From positions 248,001 through 312,000 of the forward strand of contig JAAVJQ010000002.1 of assembly GCA_012038135.1 (NCBI GenBank): DNA of 64,000 bases. Reading direction: 5' to 3'. Below, in pieces: positions 8,097-15,069 of the stretch. A program made the position numbers and the translations under genes. Numbering within the stretch: the first letter of the stretch is position 1; each line of letters starts with the position of its first letter. Under the pieces are notes generated by a model. It ran no database searches, had not been told where the DNA came from, and worked only from the letters and a program-made list of their open reading frames with translations. Source of the DNA: Salinimicrobium nanhaiense (GTDB lineage Bacteria > Bacteroidota > Bacteroidia > Flavobacteriales > Flavobacteriaceae).

Positions 8097-9386
8097 TTAC
8101 AATTCCTTCGACACCTTATCTACTGCCGCTATAGTGGCATCAAGATCTTCATAAGAAAGAGCATCTGTAATAAACCAGGTTTCAAAAGCACTTGGAGCGA
8201 TATAGATCCCTTCCTCAAGCAAGCCGTGGAAGAATTTTTTAAATTTCCCGTTACCTGCAGATCGTGCGGCAGAATCAAAATCTGTCACCGGCTCTTCTCC
8301 AAAATGGACCGAGATCATTGAACCCCGGCGGTTAATTGTAAAGGCTACCTTATTTCTGTTAAGAACATTGCTGATGCCTTTGTGCAGGTAGGCCGTTTTT
8401 TCCTCCAGCCTGTTATAAATTTCAGAATCTCCATTAAGTTCCTGCAGCATAGCAAGTCCGGCGGCCATGGCCAGCGGATTTCCACTAAGGGTTCCGGCTT
8501 GATAGACAGGTCCGGTTGGAGCAAGGTAATCCATGATTTCGTTGCGGGCGGCGAAGGCTCCTACGGGCAGACCTCCACCAATAACTTTTCCGAAGCAAAC
8601 GATATCAGCATTTACACCAAAAACCTCCTGTGCGCCTCCTTTGGCAAGCCTGAAGCCGGTCATGACCTCATCAAAGATCAACAGTACATCATGCTCATCA
8701 CACAATTTTCTAAGACCTTCCAAAAAACCCTTTTTTGGAGGGATACATCCCATGTTCCCTGCCACAGGTTCAAGGATGATACAGGCAACTTCGCCTTTGT
8801 TGGCATTAAGTAGTTCCTCTACATTATTAAGATCATTGTAAGTGGCAAGTAAGGTATCTTTTGCAGTTCCTTTAGTCACCCCCGGACTATTTGGTGTTCC
8901 AAAAGTCACTGCTCCGCTGCCCGCCTGGATCAAAAATGAATCACTGTGCCCATGATAGCAGCCTGCAAACTTGATGATCTTGTCCCGGTTCTTAAAGCCG
9001 CGGGCAAGACGTACCGCACTCATGGTTGCCTCGGTTCCCGAATTTACCATGCGAATCTTATCAATATTTGGGACCATGGATACCGCAAGTTCGGCAATGG
9101 TTGTTTCCAGCTGGGTAGGCGTCCCGAAAGACGTACCTTTTCTGGCCTTTTCGACCACTGCGTTGACTACAGGATCATAAGCGTGCCCCAAAATGAGCGG
9201 ACCCCAGGAATTGATATAATCGATGTATTTATTTCCATCCTCATCAAAGAGATAGGCCCCTTTAGCTTCTTTGATGAAAATTGGTTCTCCCCCAACGGCG
9301 CTAAAAGCTCTCACAGGAGAATTCACCCCGCCGGGAATTACTTTTTTAGCTGCAGTGAATAATTCGCTGCTTCTTTTATAGATCAT
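8097..9386 (-). CDS. hemL: Glutamate-1-semialdehyde 2,1-aminomutase
   Basis: A 429-residue cytosolic PLP enzyme that converts glutamate-1-semialdehyde to 5-aminolevulinate, the committed C5-route precursor of heme and other tetrapyrroles. Class III aminotransferase features are present: [18 protein letters not shown] (phosphate binding), [13 protein letters not shown], and the [15 protein letters not shown] segment with the Schiff-base Lys. Length is normal (E. coli HemL 426). The next gene, a glucosaminidase lipoprotein, lies only nine bases upstream on the same strand, so the two are probably cotranscribed. Other hem genes are not in the window. Confidence 0.97.
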   Translation of the reverse strand: MIYKRSSELFTAAKKVIPGGVNSPVRAFSAVGGEPIFIKEAKGAYLFDEDGNKYIDYINSWGPLILGHAYDPVVNAVVEKARKGTSFGTPTQLETTIAELAVSMVPNIDKIRMVNSGTEATMSAVRLARGFKNRDKIIKFAGCYHGHSDSFLIQAGSGAVTFGTPNSPGVTKGTAKDTLLATYNDLNNVEELLNANKGEVACIILEPVAGNMGCIPPKKGFLEGLRKLCDEHDVLLIFDEVMTGFRLAKGGAQEVFGVNADIVCFGKVIGGGLPVGAFAARNEIMDYLAPTGPVYQAGTLSGNPLAMAAGLAMLQELNGDSEIYNRLEEKTAYLHKGISNVLNRNKVAFTINRRGSMISVHFGEEPVTDFDSAARSAGNGKFKKFFHGLLEEGIYIAPSAFETWFITDALSYEDLDATIAAVDKVSKEL

Positions 9387-9395
9387 AATAAGGTT

Positions 9396-10214
9396 TTATT
9401 GAGACACGTAAAGAGTTTGTCCAATGCCAATATTGGTGTCCCTAAGATTGTTCATTTTTTGCAGTTGTTCTACCGAAAGGTTATGCCTTTTGGCAATTGA
9501 ATACAAGGTATCCCCCTGCTTCACGGTATAAGCCCTGGCTGCTGAATTTCGTTCCGGTTCCGGCTCAGAGTAAGCAATGACATCTCTAACAGGCGAATCC
9601 CCGTCATAGCGGTAGAGTTGATATCTTTCAATTAAACTTATAAGCTTATCGGGATATTTCCTGTCGGTAGCATATCCGGCAGCTCTCAGTCCACGCGCCC
9701 AACCTTTATAATCTGTAATATCCAGGTCAAAAAGAGCTGCATAGCGTTTTCTTTCAGTTAGAAACAGCGAATGATCGCGGTAGGAATATTTAGGATCCTT
9801 ATATTTTCTAAAACATTCCTGCGACGCATCATCATCGTGATAAACCTTTTGCCCACTCCAGCCATGACATTTAATTCCGAAGTGATTATTAGCCCTGCGG
9901 GTAAGTTCGCCATCCCCTGCCCCACTTTCAAGAATTCCCTGGGCCAGCGTTATACTGGCAGGGATCTTATAAAGCTCCATCTCTTCCCGCGCTATAGGCG
10001 CAAATTCATGGATATATGCTTCGATCTTGTCACTGTAGGTCCTGGGAGTTGACGGCACCTGCGTCTTTTCTTTTGCCGGAGCATTCCTATCCACCACTGC
10101 AGGTACATTCCTGTCTTTGGAGGATGCCTGTTGTTGCCGTGCTTTCTTCCCTGTACCACAGGCAACGCTGAACATTAATAATAACAGTGCAAAAAGTTTA
10201 AAAACAGCTTTCAT
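9396..10214 (-). CDS. Glucosaminidase-LysM peptidoglycan hydrolase (lipoprotein)
   Basis: A 272-residue exported lipoprotein. Residues 1-19 are a signal peptide ending in the lipobox FSVAC, with Cys19 followed by Gly. After a low-complexity linker, residues 60-205 are a mannosyl-glycoprotein endo-beta-N-acetylglucosaminidase (FlgJ-type) domain: ITLAQGILESGAGDGELTRR contains the catalytic Glu, followed by NNHFGIKC and YRDHSLFL. Residues 228-272 are one LysM repeat (YTVKQGDTLYSIAKRHNLSV) that binds peptidoglycan. It should cleave glycan strands during wall growth or turnover. The stop lies one base from the start of the upstream PLP-enzyme frame's stop codon region, so the two genes are tightly packed. 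Confidence 0.93.
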   Translation of the reverse strand: MKAVFKLFALLLLMFSVACGTGKKARQQQASSKDRNVPAVVDRNAPAKEKTQVPSTPRTYSDKIEAYIHEFAPIAREEMELYKIPASITLAQGILESGAGDGELTRRANNHFGIKCHGWSGQKVYHDDDASQECFRKYKDPKYSYRDHSLFLTERKRYAALFDLDITDYKGWARGLRAAGYATDRKYPDKLISLIERYQLYRYDGDSPVRDVIAYSEPEPERNSAARAYTVKQGDTLYSIAKRHNLSVEQLQKMNNLRDTNIGIGQTLYVSQ

Positions 10215-11141
10215 CTACATCAAAATTGGGGGTAAATTCTTCATTTTAAGCACCTCATTCATTCCGGAAATCCCTTGAAGACCTCCCGAATGAACGGCTA
10301 AAATACGAGTATTTTTCAAAAAATATCCTTTCCGGGCCAGGTCAAAAATACCGTACATCATCTTGCCCGTATAAACAGGATCGAGCAGCACGCCATAATT
10401 GCTCTTGAAGTCATTCATAAATTCAATAAGCTCCCTGTCCACCTTAGCATAACCTCCAAAATGGTAATTTGTTATAAGTTCCCAGTTACTTTTTTTGCTG
10501 AAGCGTTCAATTTCAGGCTTTAGAAAATCTCCTTTCAACGCCGGAAAACCCAAAATTTGCTGATGTTCCGCAGAAGAATTTATAATTCCGCTGATAGTTC
10601 CTCCCGTTCCCACGGCACAGCAGATCACATTGAATTCTGCATCTTCCGGAAGCAGGATCTCCTCACAACCTTTTACCGCCAGCTCATTGGTACCACCTTC
10701 GGGCACAAGGTAGAATTTCCCAAATTTCTCATGCAGCTCTTCAATAAATGCTTCGGAAGTTTTTTGCCGGTAGTCGCTCCGACTTACAAAATGAAATTGC
10801 ATTCCGCAGTCATGGGCGAACCTTAGCGTAGCGTTTTCCTGAAGCGTCTTTTCCAGATTCTCTCCCAGCTCCTCTCCTCTTATAACGCCAATTGTTTTTA
10901 ATCCTGAAAATTTTCCCGCAGCGGCTGTGGCAGCAATATGGTTGGAATAGGCCCCGCCAAAAGTGAGCAGACTTTCCCTTTTTTGAGAGATAGCTTCAGC
11001 AATGTTGTACTTGAGCTTCCGGAATTTATTCCCCGAAACTTCAGGATGAAGCAGGTCTTCCCGCTTCAGGTGAATGGAAATTCCATTGACTTCAGCAATA
11101 AACCGGTTGGGAATTTCGGGATAGATTTTAAATAAATTCAT
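10215..11141 (-). CDS. D-cysteine desulfhydrase / ACC deaminase-family PLP enzyme
   Basis: A 308-residue fold-type II PLP enzyme related to 1-aminocyclopropane-1-carboxylate deaminase and D-cysteine desulfhydrase. The PLP Lys lies in EVSGNKFRKLKYN. GGAYSNHIAATAAAGK and the phosphate-binding AVGTGGTISGII loop are intact. The frame can be extended to a TTG at 11168, but the ATG at 11141 (MNLFKIYPEIPN) is the more likely start because family members begin near it. True ACC deaminases and desulfhydrases cannot be separated reliably by eye. It is the first gene of a run with the glucosaminidase and hemL on the same strand. Confidence 0.85.
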   Translation of the reverse strand: MNLFKIYPEIPNRFIAEVNGISIHLKREDLLHPEVSGNKFRKLKYNIAEAISQKRESLLTFGGAYSNHIAATAAAGKFSGLKTIGVIRGEELGENLEKTLQENATLRFAHDCGMQFHFVSRSDYRQKTSEAFIEELHEKFGKFYLVPEGGTNELAVKGCEEILLPEDAEFNVICCAVGTGGTISGIINSSAEHQQILGFPALKGDFLKPEIERFSKKSNWELITNYHFGGYAKVDRELIEFMNDFKSNYGVLLDPVYTGKMMYGIFDLARKGYFLKNTRILAVHSGGLQGISGMNEVLKMKNLPPILM

Positions 11142-11186
11142 GCTTTCCGCAAAGGTCAAATTTTGCAATCTCTTTCCGAAGAAAGA

Positions 11187-11513
11187 TCACAGATATTTTT
11201 TGAACTTCCATAGCGGCCGTTGGGTGAGATATGCAAGGTTGCGCTCGTTGGCGTATGCCTCCCGCTCAAAACAGATCCTGTTGTAGGCTTTGTAAGAGTC
11301 CCTGTATTTAATGAGTCTTAGAAAATATTCAAAGAAGTACCAGATAAAGAAGAAGATGATAAGCAGTTCCAGCTGTTGCCTTAGGTGAATGCGTTCGTGA
11401 TTCATAAAGACAGGGTTTTGCTTTAGTTCCTTTCGCTTCACTACAATGAATGGCCAAAGGACTACGCCGTCAAAGTGTTTGGCAAGAATAAATTTATTTA
11501 CCACCACAAACAT
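11187..11513 (-). CDS. Small membrane protein with an HExxH zinc-protease-like motif
   Basis: A 108-residue protein. The frame is open to 11708, but the upstream part overlaps the DUF5522 gene on the other strand, so the ATG at 11513 (MFVVVNKFILAKHF) is taken as the start. Residues about 37-41 read HERIH, an exact HExxH motif. They are followed by a strongly hydrophobic helix (LLIIFFFIWYFFEYFLRLI) and then FEREAYANE, which could supply a third Glu ligand as in M48/M56-type gluzincins. At 108 residues it is much shorter than a full M56 protease. A protease or zinc-binding role is inferred only from the motif order; otherwise it is a conserved-looking hypothetical protein. Confidence 0.65.
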   Translation of the reverse strand: MFVVVNKFILAKHFDGVVLWPFIVVKRKELKQNPVFMNHERIHLRQQLELLIIFFFIWYFFEYFLRLIKYRDSYKAYNRICFEREAYANERNLAYLTQRPLWKFKKYL

Positions 11514-11534
11514 GAGGGCAAGATAAGAAAATGC

Positions 11535-11542
11535 TATTTTTG
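11535..11542 (+). promoter_or_regulatory. -7 box TATTTTTG for DUF5522-hutU
   Basis: A TAnnTTTG match ending four bases before the ATG at 11547, in a divergent spacer of only 33 bases. It predicts a leaderless or nearly leaderless transcript. Confidence 0.6.
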
Positions 11543-11546
11543 TGAT

Positions 11547-11720
11547 ATGAGTTTTTTCAAGAAAAAAATCCCGCTCGAAGAAGGAGACTTTTATATAACT
11601 CCCGAAGGTTACCGCTGCTTTACCGAACAATACCACCTCAAAAGGGGTTACTGCTGTGAAAGCGGCTGCCGCCACTGTCCTTACGGCTTCAACAAAAAAA
11701 CCAACCAACAGAAAAAATAA
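11547..11720 (+). CDS. DUF5522 small cysteine-rich protein
   Basis: A 57-residue protein starting MSFFKKKIPLEEGDFYITPE. An in-frame extension to 11475 exists, but the -7 box at 11535-11542 and the family's usual start support 11547. The C-terminal half has three close cysteines (GYCCESGCRHCPYGF), a compact Cys cluster suggesting a metal site. DUF5522 proteins have no known function. The stop is six bases before hutU, so they should be cotranscribed. Confidence 0.8.
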   Translation: MSFFKKKIPLEEGDFYITPEGYRCFTEQYHLKRGYCCESGCRHCPYGFNKKTNQQKK

Positions 11721-11726
11721 TTCTCT

Positions 11727-13778
11727 ATGGACTTTAAAAATGCCATCTTAGAAGGCATTCCCGCCATCTTGCCTCCTGCCAAAGAATATGATCCTGCAGC
11801 GAATCACGCTCCAAAGCGAAAAGACATACTTTCTCCTGAAGAAAAAAAGCTGGCCCTAAGGAATGCACTGAGGTATTTTGATAAAAGTCAGCACGGGGAG
11901 CTCCTTCCGGAATTTCATAAGGAACTGCAAACCTACGGCAGAATTTATATGTATCGCCTGCGGCCCGATTATGAAATGTACGCACGGCCAATTTCTGAAT
12001 ATCCCGGGAAGTGTGAACAGGCGAAAGGCATCATGCTTATGATCCAAAACAACCTGGATCCCAGGGTGGCACAGCATCCACATGAATTGATCACCTACGG
12101 AGGCAACGGAGCTGTATTTCAGAATTGGGCCCAATACAGGCTGGTGATGAAATACCTGGCCGAAATGACCGAAGAACAAACCCTGGTGATGAACTCCGGT
12201 CATCCCCTGGGGCTTTTCCCTTCCCATAAAGATGCTCCGCGAGTTGTGGTCACCAACGGCATGATGATCCCCAACTATTCCAAACAAGATGACTGGGAAA
12301 AATTCAATGCGTTGGGAGTGACGCAATACGGACAAATGACAGCCGGGAGCTACATGTATATCGGTCCGCAGGGAATCGTTCACGGCACCACGATCACCGT
12401 CTTGAATGCCTTGCGAAAAATAGCAAAAAACTCCCCCTCCTTTCCAGGGAGGGGGCCGGGGGGAGGGTCTGTGTTCGTCACTTCCGGCCTTGGCGGAATG
12501 AGCGGGGCGCAACCAAAGGCCGGAAATATTGCCGGCTGCATCACAGTTTGCGCCGAAGTGAATCCAAAAGCAGTGGAAACCCGACATTCCCAGGGATGGG
12601 TAGATGAAGTTGTGGAAGACCTGGATGAACTGGTGGAAAAAGTAACTCGGGCGAAAGCTGAAGGAAAGACCATCTCTTTTGCCTACCTGGGCAATGTAGT
12701 CGACGTATGGGAGAAATTCGATAAAGAAAATATTCATATTGATTTGGGCAGTGATCAGACTTCCCTTCATAACCCCTGGGCCGGAGGTTATTATCCGGCA
12801 GGGTTGGAATTTGAAGAGGCCAATGAGATGATGAGCTCCGATCCGGAGAAATTCAAGGAAAAGGTCAGGGAGAGTCTTCGCAGGCAAACCGAAGCCATTA
12901 ACCGCCACACCAAAAAAGGCACCTATTTCTTTGATTACGGCAATGCATTTTTACTGGAAGCCTCCCGTGCCGGGGCAAAGATCTATAAAGACGAAGAGGG
13001 AAATTTTGTAAGCGGCACTTCAGCCGGAGAAGACAAGGATTTTGCCTACCCAAGTTATGTACAGGACATAATGGGACCTATGTGCTTTGATTATGGATTT
13101 GGCCCCTTCCGCTGGGTGTGTGCTTCAGGAAAAGAAGAGGACCTGGAGAAGACCGATGCCATTGCGCGGGAGGTACTTAAGAAGCTAAAGGAACAGGCCC
13201 CGGAGGAAATTCAGCAGCAAATGCAGGATAATATCAAATGGATCGAAGGTGCAAGGGCCAATAAACTGGTGGTGGGTTCACAGGCACGGATCCTTTATGC
13301 CGATGCCGAAGGCCGTATTGAAATTGCAAGAGCATTCAATAAAGCTATTGAAAAAGGGGAAATAGGAACAGTAATTTTAGGCAGGGATCATCACGATGTT
13401 TCGGGTACCGATTCTCCATACCGGGAAACCTCCAATATCTACGACGGTTCCCGCTATACAGCTGATATGGCCATTCAAAATGTTATTGGCGACAGCTTTA
13501 GAGGTGCCACCTGGGTGAGCATTCATAATGGCGGTGGAGTCGGTTGGGGAGAGGTGATCAACGGAGGGTTCGGTATGGTTCTTGAGGGTAATTCTGAGTC
13601 AGAAAGACGACTCAACGCCATGCTGTTTTGGGATGTGAATAATGGGATCGCCAGAAGATCCTGGGCCCGTAACCGGGGAGCCCTTTTTGCTATTAAACGT
13701 GCGATGGAAACAGAACCACGTTTAAGAGTAACCATTCCCAACATGGTTGATGATAGTCTGCTTGACAACCTAACCTAA
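11727..13778 (+). CDS. hutU: Urocanate hydratase, with an in-frame repeat insertion
   Basis: A 683-residue cytosolic enzyme that adds water to urocanate to give imidazolone propionate, the second step of histidine breakdown, using tightly bound NAD. Diagnostic segments are TYGGNGAVFQNWAQY near 132, VTSGLGGMSGAQPKAGN near 251, and the region 554-634 (LGRDHHDVSGTDSPYRETSN, then NGGGVGWGEVINGGFGMVLEG). It is longer than the about 560-residue proteobacterial enzymes; the long form is usual in Bacteroidota (recall). Residues about 235-247 (SPSFPGRGPGGGS) are encoded by a GC-rich palindrome absent from typical homologues. The other hut genes are not in the window. It lies between DUF5522 and a DUF4136 lipoprotein gene. 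Confidence 0.95.
   Translation: MDFKNAILEGIPAILPPAKEYDPAANHAPKRKDILSPEEKKLALRNALRYFDKSQHGELLPEFHKELQTYGRIYMYRLRPDYEMYARPISEYPGKCEQAKGIMLMIQNNLDPRVAQHPHELITYGGNGAVFQNWAQYRLVMKYLAEMTEEQTLVMNSGHPLGLFPSHKDAPRVVVTNGMMIPNYSKQDDWEKFNALGVTQYGQMTAGSYMYIGPQGIVHGTTITVLNALRKIAKNSPSFPGRGPGGGSVFVTSGLGGMSGAQPKAGNIAGCITVCAEVNPKAVETRHSQGWVDEVVEDLDELVEKVTRAKAEGKTISFAYLGNVVDVWEKFDKENIHIDLGSDQTSLHNPWAGGYYPAGLEFEEANEMMSSDPEKFKEKVRESLRRQTEAINRHTKKGTYFFDYGNAFLLEASRAGAKIYKDEEGNFVSGTSAGEDKDFAYPSYVQDIMGPMCFDYGFGPFRWVCASGKEEDLEKTDAIAREVLKKLKEQAPEEIQQQMQDNIKWIEGARANKLVVGSQARILYADAEGRIEIARAFNKAIEKGEIGTVILGRDHHDVSGTDSPYRETSNIYDGSRYTADMAIQNVIGDSFRGATWVSIHNGGGVGWGEVINGGFGMVLEGNSESERRLNAMLFWDVNNGIARRSWARNRGALFAIKRAMETEPRLRVTIPNMVDDSLLDNLT
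12431..12467. repeat. GC-rich interspersed palindrome inside hutU
   Basis: The 37-bp element begins CTCCCCCTCC and ends GGGGGGAGGG. Its arms CCCCCTCC (12433-12440) and GGAGGGGG (12448-12455) are exact inverse complements with a 7-nt loop. It is strikingly G/C-homopolymeric compared with the flanking gene. Intergenic elements of this type (CCCCCTCC..GGAGGGGG..GGGGGGAGG) are, from memory, widespread in Flavobacteriaceae. Here it is translated in frame. Confidence 0.75.
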
Positions 13779-13789
13779 AACTTTTTAGT

Positions 13790-14326
13790 ATGAAATCACT
13801 AAAACTCACATCGGTTTTGATCCTGCTGGTACTGGTCATGACCTCCTGTAGCTCGGTTAAAGTTGCAACTGATTATGACAGGGAAGCCAATTTTAATCAA
13901 TACCAGACCTATGCTTTTTTCAAACCGGGAATTGACAAAGCTGAGATTTCCGATCTTGATAAAAAGCGGATCCTTCGAGCCATAGATCTGGAAATGCAGC
14001 AAAAAGGGCTAACTAAATCTGAAAATCCCGATATCCTGGTGAGCATTTTCACCAAGACAAAGGAGAATGTAAATATTTATACGAACCCTTATGGCTATGG
14101 ATACGGCTGGGGATGGCATCCCTGGTATTGGGGTGCAGGCGCCAACACGATTGACCGCACTACCGAAGGCACTCTCTATATTGATCTGGTAGATGCCGAC
14201 AGGAAAGAACTTTTTTGGCAGGGAATGGGTACTGCCGCCCTGGCAAGTAAAGTTGACAAGAAACAGGAAAGGATCAACGAGATAGTACAAGAGATCCTTG
14301 AAAAATATCCCCCTTCGCTGAATTAA
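13790..14326 (+). CDS. DUF4136 lipoprotein
   Basis: A 178-residue lipoprotein: signal peptide with lipobox MTSC (Cys20), then a DUF4136 domain (residues 25-175) starting VATDYDREANFNQYQTYAFF, the usual opening of this family. An aromatic-glycine loop (GYGYGWGWHPWYWGAG, about 102-117) is characteristic of DUF4136 members. The function is unknown; it is probably anchored in the outer membrane facing the periplasm. It begins 11 bases after hutU and is followed by a strong terminator, so it closes the DUF5522-hutU operon. No catalytic residues are known in this family. Confidence 0.88.
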   Translation: MKSLKLTSVLILLVLVMTSCSSVKVATDYDREANFNQYQTYAFFKPGIDKAEISDLDKKRILRAIDLEMQQKGLTKSENPDILVSIFTKTKENVNIYTNPYGYGYGWGWHPWYWGAGANTIDRTTEGTLYIDLVDADRKELFWQGMGTAALASKVDKKQERINEIVQEILEKYPPSLN

Positions 14327-14342
14327 TTTTTCAGTCCCGATC

Positions 14343-14379
14343 AAAAGCCGCTGAAGCACCTGTTTCAGCGGCTTTTTTA
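14343..14379 (+). terminator. Rho-independent terminator after DUF4136
   Basis: The stem AAAAGCCGCTGAA pairs with TTTCAGCGGCTTTT around a short loop and is followed by T residues. It begins 16 bases after the stop codon. Confidence 0.85.
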
Positions 14380-14427
14380 CTTTTTGAAGATGTTAAGCCA
14401 AAGTATATCAAAAGATTAGGATGCCGA

Positions 14428-14435
14428 TATTTTTG
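14428..14435 (+). promoter_or_regulatory. -7 box TATTTTTG upstream of the toxin-antitoxin pair
   Basis: A TAnnTTTG match about 110 bases before the antitoxin ATG. The leader between holds no obvious operator palindrome. Confidence 0.45.
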
Positions 14436-14544
14436 TATATTTAAGACCTGATGCTGAGTCAACTGGCAACCAGGATGTGATGACCTTTTTAGATCCTTAA
14501 ACCTGGTTTATTTAAATCGTTGATTAGTTAAATGTAATTTAAGT

Positions 14545-14778
14545 ATGGAAAATTTAAAAAACCGCGACGCTTTAATTAATAGAATCAAGAAAATTGAGGA
14601 TAAAAATGTTCTTGATGAAATTAATAGGCTTCTTGACATTAATTTTGATGATTCCGTTTATAATTTAAACGAAGATCAGGAGACTGAAATAGCCCAGGCC
14701 CGGAAAGAGTTGAATCGTGGAGAAGGAATATCATCTGAACAAGTTGAAAAAGAATTCGATGAATGGCTAAACAAATAG
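14545..14778 (+). CDS. Addiction-module antitoxin-like protein
   Basis: A 77-residue acidic protein (MENLKNRDALINRIKKIEDK...), predicted all-helical. Its C-terminal segment (SSEQVEKEFDEWLNK) resembles the toxin-binding tail of RelB/ParD-like addiction-module antitoxins in Bacteroidota. It overlaps the toxin-like frame by 16 bases, the classic arrangement for coupled translation. No ribbon-helix-helix domain is evident, so the DNA-binding mode is unclear. The call rests on size, gene order and the toxin-like partner. Confidence 0.75.
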   Translation: MENLKNRDALINRIKKIEDKNVLDEINRLLDINFDDSVYNLNEDQETEIAQARKELNRGEGISSEQVEKEFDEWLNK

Positions 14779-15055
14779 TTTGGTCTCCTTTAGCGATACG
14801 AAAACGCTCAGAGATTCTAAAATTCTGGATTAAAAACAACAAATCTGATACTTATAGTAAAAAATTAAATAACCTGTTTAAGGAAGCCAGTCATTTAATT
14901 TCCATACATTCAAACATAGGAAAACCTACTACAAATGATAAAGTTAGGTTTAAGATAATCTTGCATTATCAAATGTTTTACGAACTCAAAAAAATAAGAT
15001 TTACATTTTGACTTGGGACTCCAGACAGGATCCGGGGAGATTTAGCCTCCGGTAA
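14763..15055 (+). pseudogene. ParE/RelE-family toxin, frameshifted at an A7 run
   Basis: The zero frame (14763-15011) gives 82 residues: MAKQIVWSPLAIRKRSEILKF and then the usual ParE helices, up to HYQMFYELKK. It then reads IRFTF and stops. In the -1 frame from the A7 run at 14988-14994, the sequence continues NKIYILTWDSRQDPGRFSLR to a stop at 15053-15055. ILTWDSRQDP is the conserved C-terminal strand of ParE/RelE toxins (IL..WDSRQnP), so one base has been lost or the ribosome must shift back by one. ParE toxins poison DNA gyrase; without this strand the product is probably inactive. Possible causes are a disabling mutation, phase variation at the A-run, programmed slippage or a sequencing error. 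Confidence 0.85.
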
Positions 15056-15069
15056 ATTTTGCAAAAGCT

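Noticed and set aside
11475..11546. Longer DUF5522 start (MFGKNKFIYHH...) overlapping the HExxH gene
   Set aside because: It overlaps the opposite gene's start, and a -7 box sits just before the shorter ATG at 11547.
11514..11708. N-terminal extension of the HExxH protein
   Set aside because: The extra residues are antisense to the Cys-rich DUF5522 gene and give no recognisable domain; the ATG at 11513 fits better.
11856..12908. 350-codon minus-strand frame inside hutU
   Set aside because: It is antisense to intact urocanate hydratase motifs and shows no domain; its length reflects the GC-rich codon use of hutU.
14988..15011. A genuinely short ParE variant ending in IRFTF
   Set aside because: The conserved toxin C-terminus reads straight on in the -1 frame, so a frameshift explains the sequence better than a natural short form.
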